Source: Bradyrhizobium sp. CB1650 (lineage in GTDB: Bacteria > Pseudomonadota > Alphaproteobacteria > Rhizobiales > Xanthobacteraceae). From it: a stretch of DNA of 64,000 nucleotides. Both the position numbers and the translations under genes were made by a program. Shown piece after piece: positions 46,349 to 54,475 of this stretch. Numbering within the stretch: position 1 is the stretch's first letter; each line of letters begins with the position of its first letter. Location: NCBI RefSeq assembly GCF_029761915.1, contig NZ_CP121695.1:6291501-6355500 (forward strand). Direction: 5' to 3'. A model generated the notes under the pieces. That model worked only from the letters and a program-made list of their open reading frames with translations, had not been told where the DNA came from and searched no databases.

Positions 46349-46406
46349 AACAGAGGTGCCATTCCCTCTAATTTCTGAAGCTATGTGCCGCCGGACCAAT
46401 CAGATT

Positions 46407-46415
46407 ATTGACAAT
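46407..46415. promoter_or_regulatory. Candidate GntR site 2 (ATTGACAAT)
   Basis: This is the second ATTG-W-CAAT palindrome, the exact reverse complement of site 1 and 67 bases away centre to centre. It lies about 52 bases before the GntR start at 46467. The shared extended sequence (ATTGTCAATAA against TTATTGACAAT) makes an 11-bp inverted pair. Confidence 0.5.
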
Positions 46416-46466
46416 CCTCGCTCTCCCTGCTCCACAGGACAGACTGGCCGCTGGGAGGCTGAGGGG

Positions 46467-47141
46467 ATGTCCGACACTCACACCGCAGAGGCAATGACGG
46501 TCCGCCGCGACGATCCGGACGATGTCGTCGTGCGGCTCGAAGAGGACATCATCTTCGGTCGCCTCGCACCGGGCGCGCGCCTGACCGAAGACGCGCTGAT
46601 GGCGCGCTACGGCACCTCGCGCCACTTCGTGCGCCAGGCCCTGGTCGAGGCGGAGCGGCGCGGCATCGTCCGCCGCGAGAAGAACGTCGGCGCCACCGTG
46701 CGGTTCTACTCGGCCGAGGAGGTCAGGCAGATCTACGAGGTTCGGGAAATGCTGACGCGGCAGGCCGCGCTGATGATCCCGCTGCCCGCGCCGCAAAGCC
46801 TGATCGACGTGCTTGTTGAGCTGCAGCGGCAGTATTGCGCCAGGGCCGAGTTGCAGGACCTGCGCGGCATTCACGAGACCAACGACGCCTTCCATGTCGC
46901 GCTGTTCGGCGCCTGCGGTAACCCCTATCTGGTACGCTCGCTCCAGGACTACATGAACCTGACGCTGCCGATGCGCGCGAAGAACCTCGCCGACCGCGAG
47001 GGGCTGGCGCTGTCGAAGCGCCAGCATGAGCTGATGATCGAGCTGTTGAAAGGCCGCGATAGCTGGGCCCTGGCCCAGCTCTGTGTCGATCACATGCAGT
47101 TCAGCAAGTCGGACTATCTCGCTCGCATCGCGAACGACTAG
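46467..47141 (+). CDS. GntR-family regulator (FadR/FCD subfamily)
   Basis: This 224-residue regulator has an N-terminal winged helix (RLEEDIIFGRLAPGARLTEDALMARYGTSRHFVRQALVEAERRGIVRREKNVGATV). An FCD-type helical effector domain follows (IYEVREMLTRQAALMI, HETNDAFHVALFGACGNPYLV, H at the last metal-site position in CVDHMQFSKSDY). The His residues usually bind a metal that helps hold an organic-acid effector. The ATG at 46467 has strong GGAGG/GAGGGG signals upstream. It is divergent from the dehydratase gene and probably controls it and the TRAP genes. Confidence 0.9.
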   Translation: MSDTHTAEAMTVRRDDPDDVVVRLEEDIIFGRLAPGARLTEDALMARYGTSRHFVRQALVEAERRGIVRREKNVGATVRFYSAEEVRQIYEVREMLTRQAALMIPLPAPQSLIDVLVELQRQYCARAELQDLRGIHETNDAFHVALFGACGNPYLVRSLQDYMNLTLPMRAKNLADREGLALSKRQHELMIELLKGRDSWALAQLCVDHMQFSKSDYLARIAND

Positions 47142-47317
47142 ACCGGAGCCGATTGGGCAAGTTCCTGCCACGCGAACCGTAGACCCATGACGGAACGTCG
47201 CTGACCTCGGCGCGTTGGAAGGCTTTAGCGAGATCGATTCGTCCGGTCGTGCTGTGGACGTGCCAGGATTTGCCCCCCGCCCGAGGGAGGGCTGGCCTGG
47301 CCCAGCAGGTTTGAACA

Positions 47318-48511
47318 ATGAGGGTCTGCGGAGCGATGCGGACCGGTTTGTTCATCGCATTGATTGCAGCGGCCTGGCTCGGCGAACAGGTCCAGGACTC
47401 CCTCGCGCAAAAGCGGCCGCCCGCTTCTCCGAGCGAATCCGCAAAGGCGTCTCCCCGAAAGGAAGGCACCCCCAGGAAGCAAACGGGACTATCTGCGGAC
47501 CCGTACACGGTCGGGTTCGTAACCGGAACGCCGCAATGCACTGAATTCGGGATCGCTCAGGACATTGCGGCGACGCTCGCCGGCGGCCAGGAGACCGGCC
47601 CTCATGGAGAAGTTGCCTTGCGGGTCCTGCCCATCGTGGGAAACGGCGGCACCCGCAACGTCCTTGATGTGCTCACCCTCGCAGGTGCCGACGTGGCAAT
47701 CGCGCCTGTCGTCCTGGTCGACCGGCTTCGGGAGAGAGGGACGTTCGGAGACATCTCTGACAAGCTTGCCTACATTGCCCCGCTCTATATCGAAGAGTTC
47801 CATCTTCTCGCGCGGCCGGAGATCGCAAGCCTGACGGACCTGGCGGGAAAGAGGGTCAATCTCGGCGAAGACGGCAGTGCCGGTGCCATCCTTGGCCGCG
47901 ACGTGTTGAACCGTCTGGGCGTGAAGATCAGCGAATCGAGCCTGGGACCGGAGGCCGCGCTGGATGGTCTGCGAAAGGGCGACCTCTCCGCCACGTTGCT
48001 GGTCTCAGGAAAACCGGTCGGCTTCCTGACACGCGCCTCGCAAGCCGATGGTATTCACTTCCTGCCCATTCCCTATTCCCTGGAGCTGCTGCACCAAGAT
48101 TACCTGCCATCGACGCTCCGCCATGAGGACTATCCGAATATCATCGCCGCCGATGCGAGCATCGACACGATCGCGGTCAAATCTGCCCTCTTCGTCTACA
48201 ACTGGCCGGCCCGCAACGAGCGGTTTGGGCTGCTCGAATTGTTCGTCCAAACGTTGTTCACGCGCTTTCCCGAATTTCTCACCGACGCGCATCACCCCAA
48301 ATGGCGCGAGGTGAACCTGGCCGCACTGCTCCCCGGATGGCGGCGATTCCGACCGGCTCAGCGCTGGCTCCTGCAGCAATCGGGCGGCGAGGCCGCGCTC
48401 CGCAAGGCGTTCGGCCGGTTCCTCGAGGAAAAGCCAACCGCCAATCCGCCTGACCGCGAAGAATTGTTCAGGGATTTCTTGCGCTGGCGAGAACGCAATC
48501 CGGGCAAGTGA
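47318..48511 (+). CDS. Orphan TAXI-like periplasmic binding protein
   Basis: This 397-residue exported protein has an N-terminal hydrophobic leader (TGLFIALIAAAWLGEQ) and a Lys/Ser/Pro-rich spacer (about 30-60). A binding-protein fold of the TAXI/NMT1 kind follows: YTVGFVTGTPQCTEFGIAQDIAATLAGG, GNGGTRNVLDVLTLAGADVAIAPVVLVDRL, LTDLAGKRVNLGEDGSAGAILGRDVLNRLG and KSALFVYNW. No TRAP permease adjoins it. A second start at 47336 is possible. It may bind a ligand for another system or for a sensor. It ends 34 bases before a small secreted protein gene and could form an operon with it. Confidence 0.7.
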   Translation: MRVCGAMRTGLFIALIAAAWLGEQVQDSLAQKRPPASPSESAKASPRKEGTPRKQTGLSADPYTVGFVTGTPQCTEFGIAQDIAATLAGGQETGPHGEVALRVLPIVGNGGTRNVLDVLTLAGADVAIAPVVLVDRLRERGTFGDISDKLAYIAPLYIEEFHLLARPEIASLTDLAGKRVNLGEDGSAGAILGRDVLNRLGVKISESSLGPEAALDGLRKGDLSATLLVSGKPVGFLTRASQADGIHFLPIPYSLELLHQDYLPSTLRHEDYPNIIAADASIDTIAVKSALFVYNWPARNERFGLLELFVQTLFTRFPEFLTDAHHPKWREVNLAALLPGWRRFRPAQRWLLQQSGGEAALRKAFGRFLEEKPTANPPDREELFRDFLRWRERNPGK

Positions 48512-48545
48512 GCAGACGCTGGCAAACAAACCGCGGGAGGTGTCG

Positions 48546-49121
48546 ATGCGCAATGCGCTTGTGTGCGTAGCCCTGGTTGCGTTGCTCGCCTTGATCGCCG
48601 ACGTCAGGCGTCCTGCCGCCCAATTTGCTCCCTTCACGCTACCAGCGCCGCAGACGCTCGCACCGGCCACGGCGCCACCGGCCGACAAGGTCGAGCAGAC
48701 CAGGACAGTCTCTCACCGAAGCGGAAAGGCGCACAGGAAGCGCGAAAAGAAGCACGAAGCCGTTCGCCCGCCGCCAAATCAGCGGAAGGTCGCCGAAAAA
48801 AACGGATACGAGCGGGTCAGCGATCTCGTGACCTTCCCAAAGTTCTTTCCCGGCCTTGGCGTCATCTTCGTCAAGCCCGATACTCTGCCGCTGGGGCCAT
48901 TCCTGTGTTTCGATCGGAGGGACCGTCTGGTGGCGACGGTCTACATGGTCCCCAACAAGGACATCGACGATCACAAATCATTGGAGGCGGCGGGGTCCGC
49001 CGGACCCGTTGACCACGTCAGCTTCTACTTCAACCCAGGTCACCCCGGCGTGGATGTGCCGCACTACCATGTGGTGCTCTGGCACGTGACCAAGAAACAG
49101 GAAGCGCGCGTTGCAAAATGA
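48546..49121 (+). CDS. Secreted protein with C-terminal His-containing domain, function unknown
   Basis: This 191-residue protein has a signal peptide (MRNALVCVALVALLALIADV...). A basic, Pro/Lys-rich stretch (about 40-85, KAHRKREKKHE) leads to a compact C-terminal domain. That domain holds FPGLGVIFVKPDTLPLGPFLCFDRRDRLVATVYMVP and DHVSFYFNPGHPGVDVPHYHVVLWHV. Several His residues in the last segment could bind a metal. It is not recognised with confidence; it recalls small periplasmic domains of the DUF5602 kind. The start at 48546 has GGGAGG five bases upstream, which excludes a GTG two codons earlier. It follows the TAXI-like gene on the same strand. Confidence 0.65.
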   Translation: MRNALVCVALVALLALIADVRRPAAQFAPFTLPAPQTLAPATAPPADKVEQTRTVSHRSGKAHRKREKKHEAVRPPPNQRKVAEKNGYERVSDLVTFPKFFPGLGVIFVKPDTLPLGPFLCFDRRDRLVATVYMVPNKDIDDHKSLEAAGSAGPVDHVSFYFNPGHPGVDVPHYHVVLWHVTKKQEARVAK

Positions 49122-49199
49122 CGCGCGGCCAGGTCACGCGATCCGGCGGGGCCCCTGGTCCCTCGTACGTTGAAGCACAACCATGCCTGATTGTTCGGC

Positions 49200-49231
49200 G
49201 GTTCACCTCTCCCGCTGGGGAGAGATGAACC
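49200..49231. terminator. Hairpin between convergent genes
   Basis: GGTTCACCTCTCCC and GGGAGAGATGAACC form a 14-bp stem with one mismatch and a 4-base loop (GCTG). It lies 79 bases after the stop of the secreted-protein gene and 46 bases beyond the stop of the uronate dehydrogenase gene. No U-run is present, so it is a terminator candidate only. Confidence 0.5.
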
Positions 49232-49277
49232 GAGCTCTAGGCTCGCGCGCCGCCGTGTCGATCAAGACTCACCACGC

Positions 49278-50102
49278 CTACCGCTTGCTCCAGTCGATGA
49301 TCCGACTCTTGTCGGCATCGAACTCGATGCTGCAGAACGTACCGCCCTGAAAATAGTCGCCGACCGGATCCGGCTTCAGCTTGGCCTGCTCGGCCATCGC
49401 GTGCTGCCGGAAATCCTCGGCGCGGCCGGTCGGGCGATAGCCGAACTCGTAGGCGCGATGGTTGTCCCACCACGCGCGCTCGTTCAGCGAGGCGCCATAG
49501 AAGATCTCGAAATGGATGTCGGGATGTTCGAGCCCGATGCGGCAGAGTTGCACGAGGTCTTCCGGCTTCAGCCAGATCGCGAGCCGGCGATGATCGAGTG
49601 GCATCTCGCCGAAATTGCCGATGCGGATGCAGGTCACTTGCAGGCCATGCTTGTCGGCATAGAGCGCGCCGACCGCTTCGCCGAACACCTTACTGACGCC
49701 ATAGCGACCGTCGGGACGCGGGGTCACGTCCGTGCCGATCTTGTGGTGGCGGGGGTAGAAGCCGACCGCGTGGTTGGACGAGGCGAAGACCACGCGCTTG
49801 ACGCCCTTCTTGCGCGCCGCCTCGAACAAATTGTAGCCGCCGATGATGTTGGCCTGGAGGATATCGTCCCAGGAGCCCTCGACCGAATAGCCGCCGAAGT
49901 GCAGGATGCCGTCGACGCCCTCGCAGATCGCTTCGCATTGCGCGAGATCGGACAGGTCAGCCGCCTTGAACTTTTCGTTCGGGCCGAGATTGGCAGGCGG
50001 CTTGATGTCGGAGAGCAGGAGGTCCGGATAGATCGGCGGCAGCAACTTGCGCAAGCTCGAGCCGATTCCCCCCGAAGCTCCAGTCATCAAAATACGCGGC
50101 AT
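49278..50102 (-). CDS. udh: Uronate dehydrogenase
   Basis: This 274-residue short-chain NAD-dependent dehydrogenase closely follows uronate dehydrogenase of Agrobacterium. Shared features are Rossmann motif TGASGGIGSSLR, CDGI/VDGILHFGG.SVE, ILQANIIGGYNLFEAAR, RVVFASSNHAVGFYP, DVTPRPDGRYGVSK with catalytic Y134 and K138, and FQGGTF near the end. It oxidises D-galacturonate or D-glucuronate to the aldaro-lactone with NAD+. A lactonase gene starts 91 bases away on the other strand, the next enzyme expected. The match is from memory of family sequence and strong, though substrate choice within the family is not certain. Confidence 0.82.
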   Translation of the reverse strand: MPRILMTGASGGIGSSLRKLLPPIYPDLLLSDIKPPANLGPNEKFKAADLSDLAQCEAICEGVDGILHFGGYSVEGSWDDILQANIIGGYNLFEAARKKGVKRVVFASSNHAVGFYPRHHKIGTDVTPRPDGRYGVSKVFGEAVGALYADKHGLQVTCIRIGNFGEMPLDHRRLAIWLKPEDLVQLCRIGLEHPDIHFEIFYGASLNERAWWDNHRAYEFGYRPTGRAEDFRQHAMAEQAKLKPDPVGDYFQGGTFCSIEFDADKSRIIDWSKR

Positions 50103-50193
50103 TTCTTCCCTCGTCGGTAGCGACCGGTTTGCGGTCGTAGGTCTCTAATGATAGCAGACTTGGGCAGAGGGAACGCAATAACGAGAACTGCAC

Positions 50194-51174
50194 ATGAGCG
50201 ATGCATCGTCCCAAACCCAAGAAAGGCCTCAAGGCTGGCGGCCGGCGACCTATTACCCCGATCCAGCGATTCATGCACTTGATCCCCGCTTCGAAAAGTA
50301 CTGGTTGAAGCTCTCGGCCGTGGAACGGCTTGCCACCGGCCTGCGCTGGGCCGAGGGCCCGGTGTGGTTCGGCGATGGGCGGTATCTGTTGTGCAGCGAC
50401 ATTCCGAACCAGCGCATCATCAAATGGGAGGAGGAGACCGGCGCCGTCAGCGTCTATCGCAAGCCCTCCAATTTCGCCAACGGCAACACGCGCGACCGCC
50501 AGGGCCGGCTGATCACCTGCGAGCACGGCGGCCGGCGCGTGGTGCGCACCGAATATGACGGTGAGATCACCGTGCTGATGGACTCCTTCAACGGCAAGCG
50601 GCTGAACTCGCCGAACGACGTCGTGGTGAAGTCCGACGGATCGATCTGGTTCACCGACCCCACCTTCGGCCTGCTCGGCAATTACGAGGGCTACAAGGCC
50701 GAGACCGAGATCGATCCGAACGTCTACCGGCTCGATCCCGCGAGCGGCAAGGCGACGATCGTCGCCGAGGGCGTGCTCGGCCCGAACGGACTGTGCTTCT
50801 CGCCGGATGAGAAGACCCTCTATGTCGTGGAATCGCGTGGGCAGCCAAACCGCAAGATCCTCGCCTATGACGTCTCGCCCGACGGCACCACGATCTCCAA
50901 CAAGCGCGTCTTCATCGATGCCGGTCCAGGCACGCCGGACGGCATGCGCTGCGACGTTGACGGCAACCTGTGGTGCGGCTGGGGCATGGGCGATCCCGAG
51001 CTCGACGGCGTCGTGGTGTTCGCGCCCGACGGCGTCATGATCGGCCGCATCGCGCTGCCCGAGCGCTGCGCCAACCTCTGCTTCGGCGGCGTCAAGCGCA
51101 ACCGCCTGTTCATGGCGGCGAGCCAGTCGATTTATGCGCTGTACGTGAACACGCAGGGCGCGGTCGGCGGGTAG
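50194..51174 (+). CDS. SMP-30/gluconolactonase family lactonase
   Basis: This 326-residue six-bladed propeller protein has the metal-site pattern of SMP-30 lactonases: first-blade Glu in RWAEGPVWFGDGRYLLCSDIPNQRI, SPNDVVVKSDGSIWFTDPTFGL, GPNGLCFSPDEKTLYVVES and TPDGMRCDVDGNLWCGWG. It hydrolyses sugar lactones with a divalent metal. No signal peptide is seen. Being divergent from the uronate dehydrogenase gene, it likely opens the aldarolactone that enzyme makes. A second paralogue lies at 61804-62700 with a different setting. Confidence 0.88.
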   Translation: MSDASSQTQERPQGWRPATYYPDPAIHALDPRFEKYWLKLSAVERLATGLRWAEGPVWFGDGRYLLCSDIPNQRIIKWEEETGAVSVYRKPSNFANGNTRDRQGRLITCEHGGRRVVRTEYDGEITVLMDSFNGKRLNSPNDVVVKSDGSIWFTDPTFGLLGNYEGYKAETEIDPNVYRLDPASGKATIVAEGVLGPNGLCFSPDEKTLYVVESRGQPNRKILAYDVSPDGTTISNKRVFIDAGPGTPDGMRCDVDGNLWCGWGMGDPELDGVVVFAPDGVMIGRIALPERCANLCFGGVKRNRLFMAASQSIYALYVNTQGAVGG

Positions 51175-51197
51175 GTCGAGCGGATCGCGGCAGCCGG

Positions 51198-52646
51198 CTA
51201 GCGTTCCTCGGCACTCGCCCGCGCGCTGTTGCCGGGCTTGAGCCTTGCGGCGAGTGTTGCCGAGATCGACGCGCCGAAATGGCCCTGCGGCGAGGACGGC
51301 GAAATGTCGTCGCGAGCCTCCCATTCCGAGACCTTCAGTTTCGCGTCCTCAAATGCCTTTTCGAGCGATACGCCCTCGGCGAGGCTTTGGTTGAAGAAGG
51401 CATCCCCAAAATAGGTCCATTCGCGCTCGTTGGAGCAACCGAAAGAGGGACTGTTCTCGTCCGCGGCTGTCAGGACGATACTGTTCTCGGACGCGAGCGG
51501 CTTGATAAACACGCCGGAATAGCAGGCGGACACGATCACGACGCGATTTTGGATCCCTTCGCGGTCGAGGACGGCAGCAACGTGCTGCGGCCCAAGTACG
51601 GCGTTGAGCACATTTCCGAGCTGAAGCCCGACTCCCGTGGGACCGCCATGCGATGTGATGAAGACCACCAGAACGTCTTCGTCTTTGTTCATGACTCCCG
51701 CGACGGCATGCACGGCCGCAGAAAAGTTCGTACGGTTGGCAACCGGCAGGGTTTGCAGCGTATCGCGGTGGTTGGCGAGCCGGATCACGCCACGGTCCAA
51801 GCCGAGCGAGCGATCGAGGGCTACCAATCCGCCGTTAAGCTCCTTGATGAAGACATCCTGGCCGGACCAGCCGGCGACTCCAATGGCATAGACGTCCGTC
51901 CTGCCTTTTCGGTCCGGCAAGAGCCGCTTCACCTCCGCCTCCAGAAGCGGTGGCTGCGCAAGCTCGACCGACGCCAGATCGATCGAAGGCGCGTCCTCGT
52001 CGGCAGGCTTGAACAGTCTTGCGTAGCCCCATTCCCAGACATTGTAGGACGACAGTCTGAAATCGCTGCCGACAAATGTGGGGAATGCCGGAAGAGCGAC
52101 GACCGCCAGTCCGGCCACCACGCACAGCCAGAACGCCCGGAACACCGGGCTCTGATACGGACCGATGCCAGCAGCGCGCAAGATCGATGCAACAGCCCCG
52201 ATCCACCAGACCATGACAACCAGGCAGGCAAAGATCACCCTGTCCGCTCCCGTCCAGACTCCCGGCATGAAAATGTGAAACTGGAACGGGAGCCGGCCTG
52301 CGGCAATCACAAGCCATTCCGAAAGCACGGTCAGGGCCGCTAGCTGGGCCACGACCCGCGTGCGATCGCGCGAGACGAACAACAGGGCCACCGCGACGAA
52401 GACTGCCATCGCAGCGATGATCGAGTTGACACCGTAGAGGCTGAAGCCGGCTGCACCCTCAATCGCAAGGTATTGACGCGCGGTTTCCGACGCCATCGCC
52501 AGCGCGACGAAAGCAAGGACGGTGCGAACAGAGACCGGAAGGTCGGCCGCGGTGCTTTTCCAAAGAGCCGCCCGCAGCGTCGCTCTTATGACCCAAATGG
52601 AACCCTTCACTCTGTCACCTGATCGCTGGCCCAACCCAGGCGGCAT
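51198..52646 (-). CDS. Membrane-anchored C13 (legumain/caspase-like) cysteine peptidase
   Basis: This 482-residue protein has about five hydrophobic segments in the first half (around 40-60, 70-92, 98-118, 133-157 and 168-192). A soluble peptidase domain of clan CD follows (about 245-470). The catalytic dyad is H333 in VFITSHGG and C375 in VVIVSACYSG. The segment FGCSNEREWTYFGDAFFNQSL is typical of bacterial C13 peptidases. Legumain and GPI8 belong to this family, where cleavage after Asn is usual. The target here is unknown. It converges on the lactonase gene and no partner gene adjoins it. The long N-terminus makes the start less certain. Confidence 0.83.
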   Translation of the reverse strand: MPPGLGQRSGDRVKGSIWVIRATLRAALWKSTAADLPVSVRTVLAFVALAMASETARQYLAIEGAAGFSLYGVNSIIAAMAVFVAVALLFVSRDRTRVVAQLAALTVLSEWLVIAAGRLPFQFHIFMPGVWTGADRVIFACLVVMVWWIGAVASILRAAGIGPYQSPVFRAFWLCVVAGLAVVALPAFPTFVGSDFRLSSYNVWEWGYARLFKPADEDAPSIDLASVELAQPPLLEAEVKRLLPDRKGRTDVYAIGVAGWSGQDVFIKELNGGLVALDRSLGLDRGVIRLANHRDTLQTLPVANRTNFSAAVHAVAGVMNKDEDVLVVFITSHGGPTGVGLQLGNVLNAVLGPQHVAAVLDREGIQNRVVIVSACYSGVFIKPLASENSIVLTAADENSPSFGCSNEREWTYFGDAFFNQSLAEGVSLEKAFEDAKLKVSEWEARDDISPSSPQGHFGASISATLAARLKPGNSARASAEER

Positions 52647-52782
52647 CGTGGCGGCAGAAGGCGAACGATTGATTGACGCGAACGAAACGATTCGGGTGGA
52701 TAGCCGAACTTCTCAAGATCAGCCGGAAGTTGCAGGCAGAAAGAAACGGCTTTAGGTTAACGATTTGCATCGTTGCAAAGAG

Positions 52783-52813
52783 AAAACGCCGGAGCGATCG
52801 CCCGCCCCGGCGT
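52783..52813 (-). terminator. Rho-independent terminator after the aldehyde dehydrogenase gene
   Basis: On the minus strand ACGCCGG(G)GCG and CGC(T)CCGGCGT pair around a short loop and are followed by TTTTCTCTTT. It starts 22 bases beyond the dehydrogenase stop at 52836 and lies before the C13 peptidase start. Confidence 0.85.
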
Positions 52814-52835
52814 CCTCTATTCGCTTACGTAAGGC

Positions 52836-54266
52836 TCAGGCCGCGTTGAAGCCGGCGACCGCCTTCACCTCGAGGAAATCCTCGAGGCCGTACTTGCCCC
52901 ACTCGCGGCCATTACCCGACTGCTTGTAGCCGCCGAACGGCGCGGTGCGATCGTTGGGCACGCCCTGGAGGTTGACGTTGCCGGCGCGGATCTGGCGCGC
53001 GACCTTCTTGGCATTCTCGACCGTGTCGGCCGAGACGTAGCCGGCGAGACCATACGGCGTGTCATTGGCGATACGCACGGCGTCGGCTTCGTCCTTGGCG
53101 CCGATGATGGTCAGGACCGGTCCAAAAATCTCCTCGCGGGCGATCGTCATCTCGTTGGTGACGTCGGCGAAGATGGTCGGGCGGACATAGAAGCCCTTGT
53201 TGACGCCCTCGGGCAGACCCGGGCCGCCGGCGACGAGCGTTGCGCCCTCGTCGATGCCCTTCTTGATCAGCGCCTGGATCTTGTCCCACTGGCCGCGGTT
53301 GACGACGGGACCGATGGTGGTGCCTTCGGCGCGCGGATCGCCGGCCTTGGTCTTGTCGGCCACCGCTTTCGCGATCGCGGCGACTTCCTTCATCTTCGAC
53401 AGCGGCACGATCATGCGCGAGGGCGCGTTGCAGGACTGGCCGGAGTTGTTGAACATGTGCATCACGCCGCCGGTCACCGCCTTGGTCAGGTCGGCACCTT
53501 CGAGGATCACGTTCGGCGACTTGCCGCCGAGCTCCTGGCTGACGCGCTTCACGGTCGGGGCCGCGCGCTTGGCGACATCGATGCCGGCGCGGGTCGAGCC
53601 GGTGAAGGAGATCATGTCGATGTCGGGATGCTCGCTCATGGCAGCCCCGACCTCGGGGCCGAGGCCATTGACGAGGTTGAACACACCCTTCGGCACGCCG
53701 GCTTCATGGAGGATCTCGGCGAAGATCAGCGCCGAGGTCGGGGTGAACTCCGACGGCTTCAGGATCATGGTGCAGCCGGCAGCGAGCGCAGGCGCGACCT
53801 TGCAGGCGATCTGGTTGAGCGGCCAGTTCCAGGGCGTGATCATGCCGACGACGCCGACCGGCTCGCGCAGCACCATGGCGGTGCCGGCCGGTTCCTCGAA
53901 GTGATAGTTCTTGAGCACATCGAGCGTGGTCATGAGGTGACCGAGGCCGGCGCCGGCCTGAAGCTTCTCGGCCATCGGCAGCGGCGCACCCATCTCGTCG
54001 GAGACGGCGGCGCCGATCTCCTTCAGGCGGCCCTTGTAGACCTCGATGATCTTGGAGAGCAGCGCGACGCGCTCATCGCGGCTGGTCTGGGAGTAAGTCT
54101 GGAACGCGCGCTTGGCGGCGGCGACGGCCTTGTCCACGTCGGCCTTGGAGCCGAGCGCAACTTCATACATCGCCTCTTCAGTCGCCGGATTGACCACGGG
54201 CGTGGACTTCTTGACGGCGGGATCGACCCAGGCGCCGTCGATGTAGAATTGCATGCGATTGACCAT
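52836..54266 (-). CDS. Aldehyde dehydrogenase (NAD(P)+-dependent)
   Basis: This 476-residue enzyme shows the full aldehyde dehydrogenase set: TPWNWPL with N147, catalytic base E245 (SQELGGKSPNV) and nucleophile C279 (NNSGQSCNAPSR). It also has the EEIFGPVLTI segment and C-terminal PFGGYKQSGNGREWGKYGLEDFLEVK. It oxidises an aldehyde to the acid. The ATG at 54266, with GAGG about 7 bases upstream, is chosen; the open frame continues far upstream into the next gene without family character. It follows the AceE-like gene on the same strand across a gap of 209 bases. Confidence 0.92.
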   Translation of the reverse strand: MVNRMQFYIDGAWVDPAVKKSTPVVNPATEEAMYEVALGSKADVDKAVAAAKRAFQTYSQTSRDERVALLSKIIEVYKGRLKEIGAAVSDEMGAPLPMAEKLQAGAGLGHLMTTLDVLKNYHFEEPAGTAMVLREPVGVVGMITPWNWPLNQIACKVAPALAAGCTMILKPSEFTPTSALIFAEILHEAGVPKGVFNLVNGLGPEVGAAMSEHPDIDMISFTGSTRAGIDVAKRAAPTVKRVSQELGGKSPNVILEGADLTKAVTGGVMHMFNNSGQSCNAPSRMIVPLSKMKEVAAIAKAVADKTKAGDPRAEGTTIGPVVNRGQWDKIQALIKKGIDEGATLVAGGPGLPEGVNKGFYVRPTIFADVTNEMTIAREEIFGPVLTIIGAKDEADAVRIANDTPYGLAGYVSADTVENAKKVARQIRAGNVNLQGVPNDRTAPFGGYKQSGNGREWGKYGLEDFLEVKAVAGFNAA

Positions 54267-54419
54267 CTTTGACCTCTTCTTGGGGGCATGGAGGGGGCGT
54301 TTCGGCAGGCATCCTTGCACGAAAGCGCCAGCAGTTGAACCCGCCATATGCGGGGCCAGCGTTGCGGCGGACGGAGGATATATGAGCCGATGGCAGAGGG
54401 GTGGCAAGATGACCCCGCT

Positions 54420-54459
54420 GTCATTCCGGGCTCGACGCTGCGCGTCGCGCCGGAACGAC
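54420..54459. repeat. Short palindromic element, family 2 relative
   Basis: GTCATTCCGG-GCTCGACGCTGCGCGTCGCG-CCGGAACGAC forms a compact hairpin with the same ends as the element at 36083-36190, but only about 40 bases long. It lies in the 209-base gap between the AceE-like gene and the aldehyde dehydrogenase gene; the rest of that gap shows nothing clear. Confidence 0.7.
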
Positions 54460-54475
54460 GACCAGGTTACTTCCG

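Noticed and set aside
47142..47317. Gap of 176 bases between the GntR and TAXI-like genes, examined for a small gene or RNA
   Set aside because: No frame with a ribosome-binding site, strong hairpin or known RNA pattern was seen.
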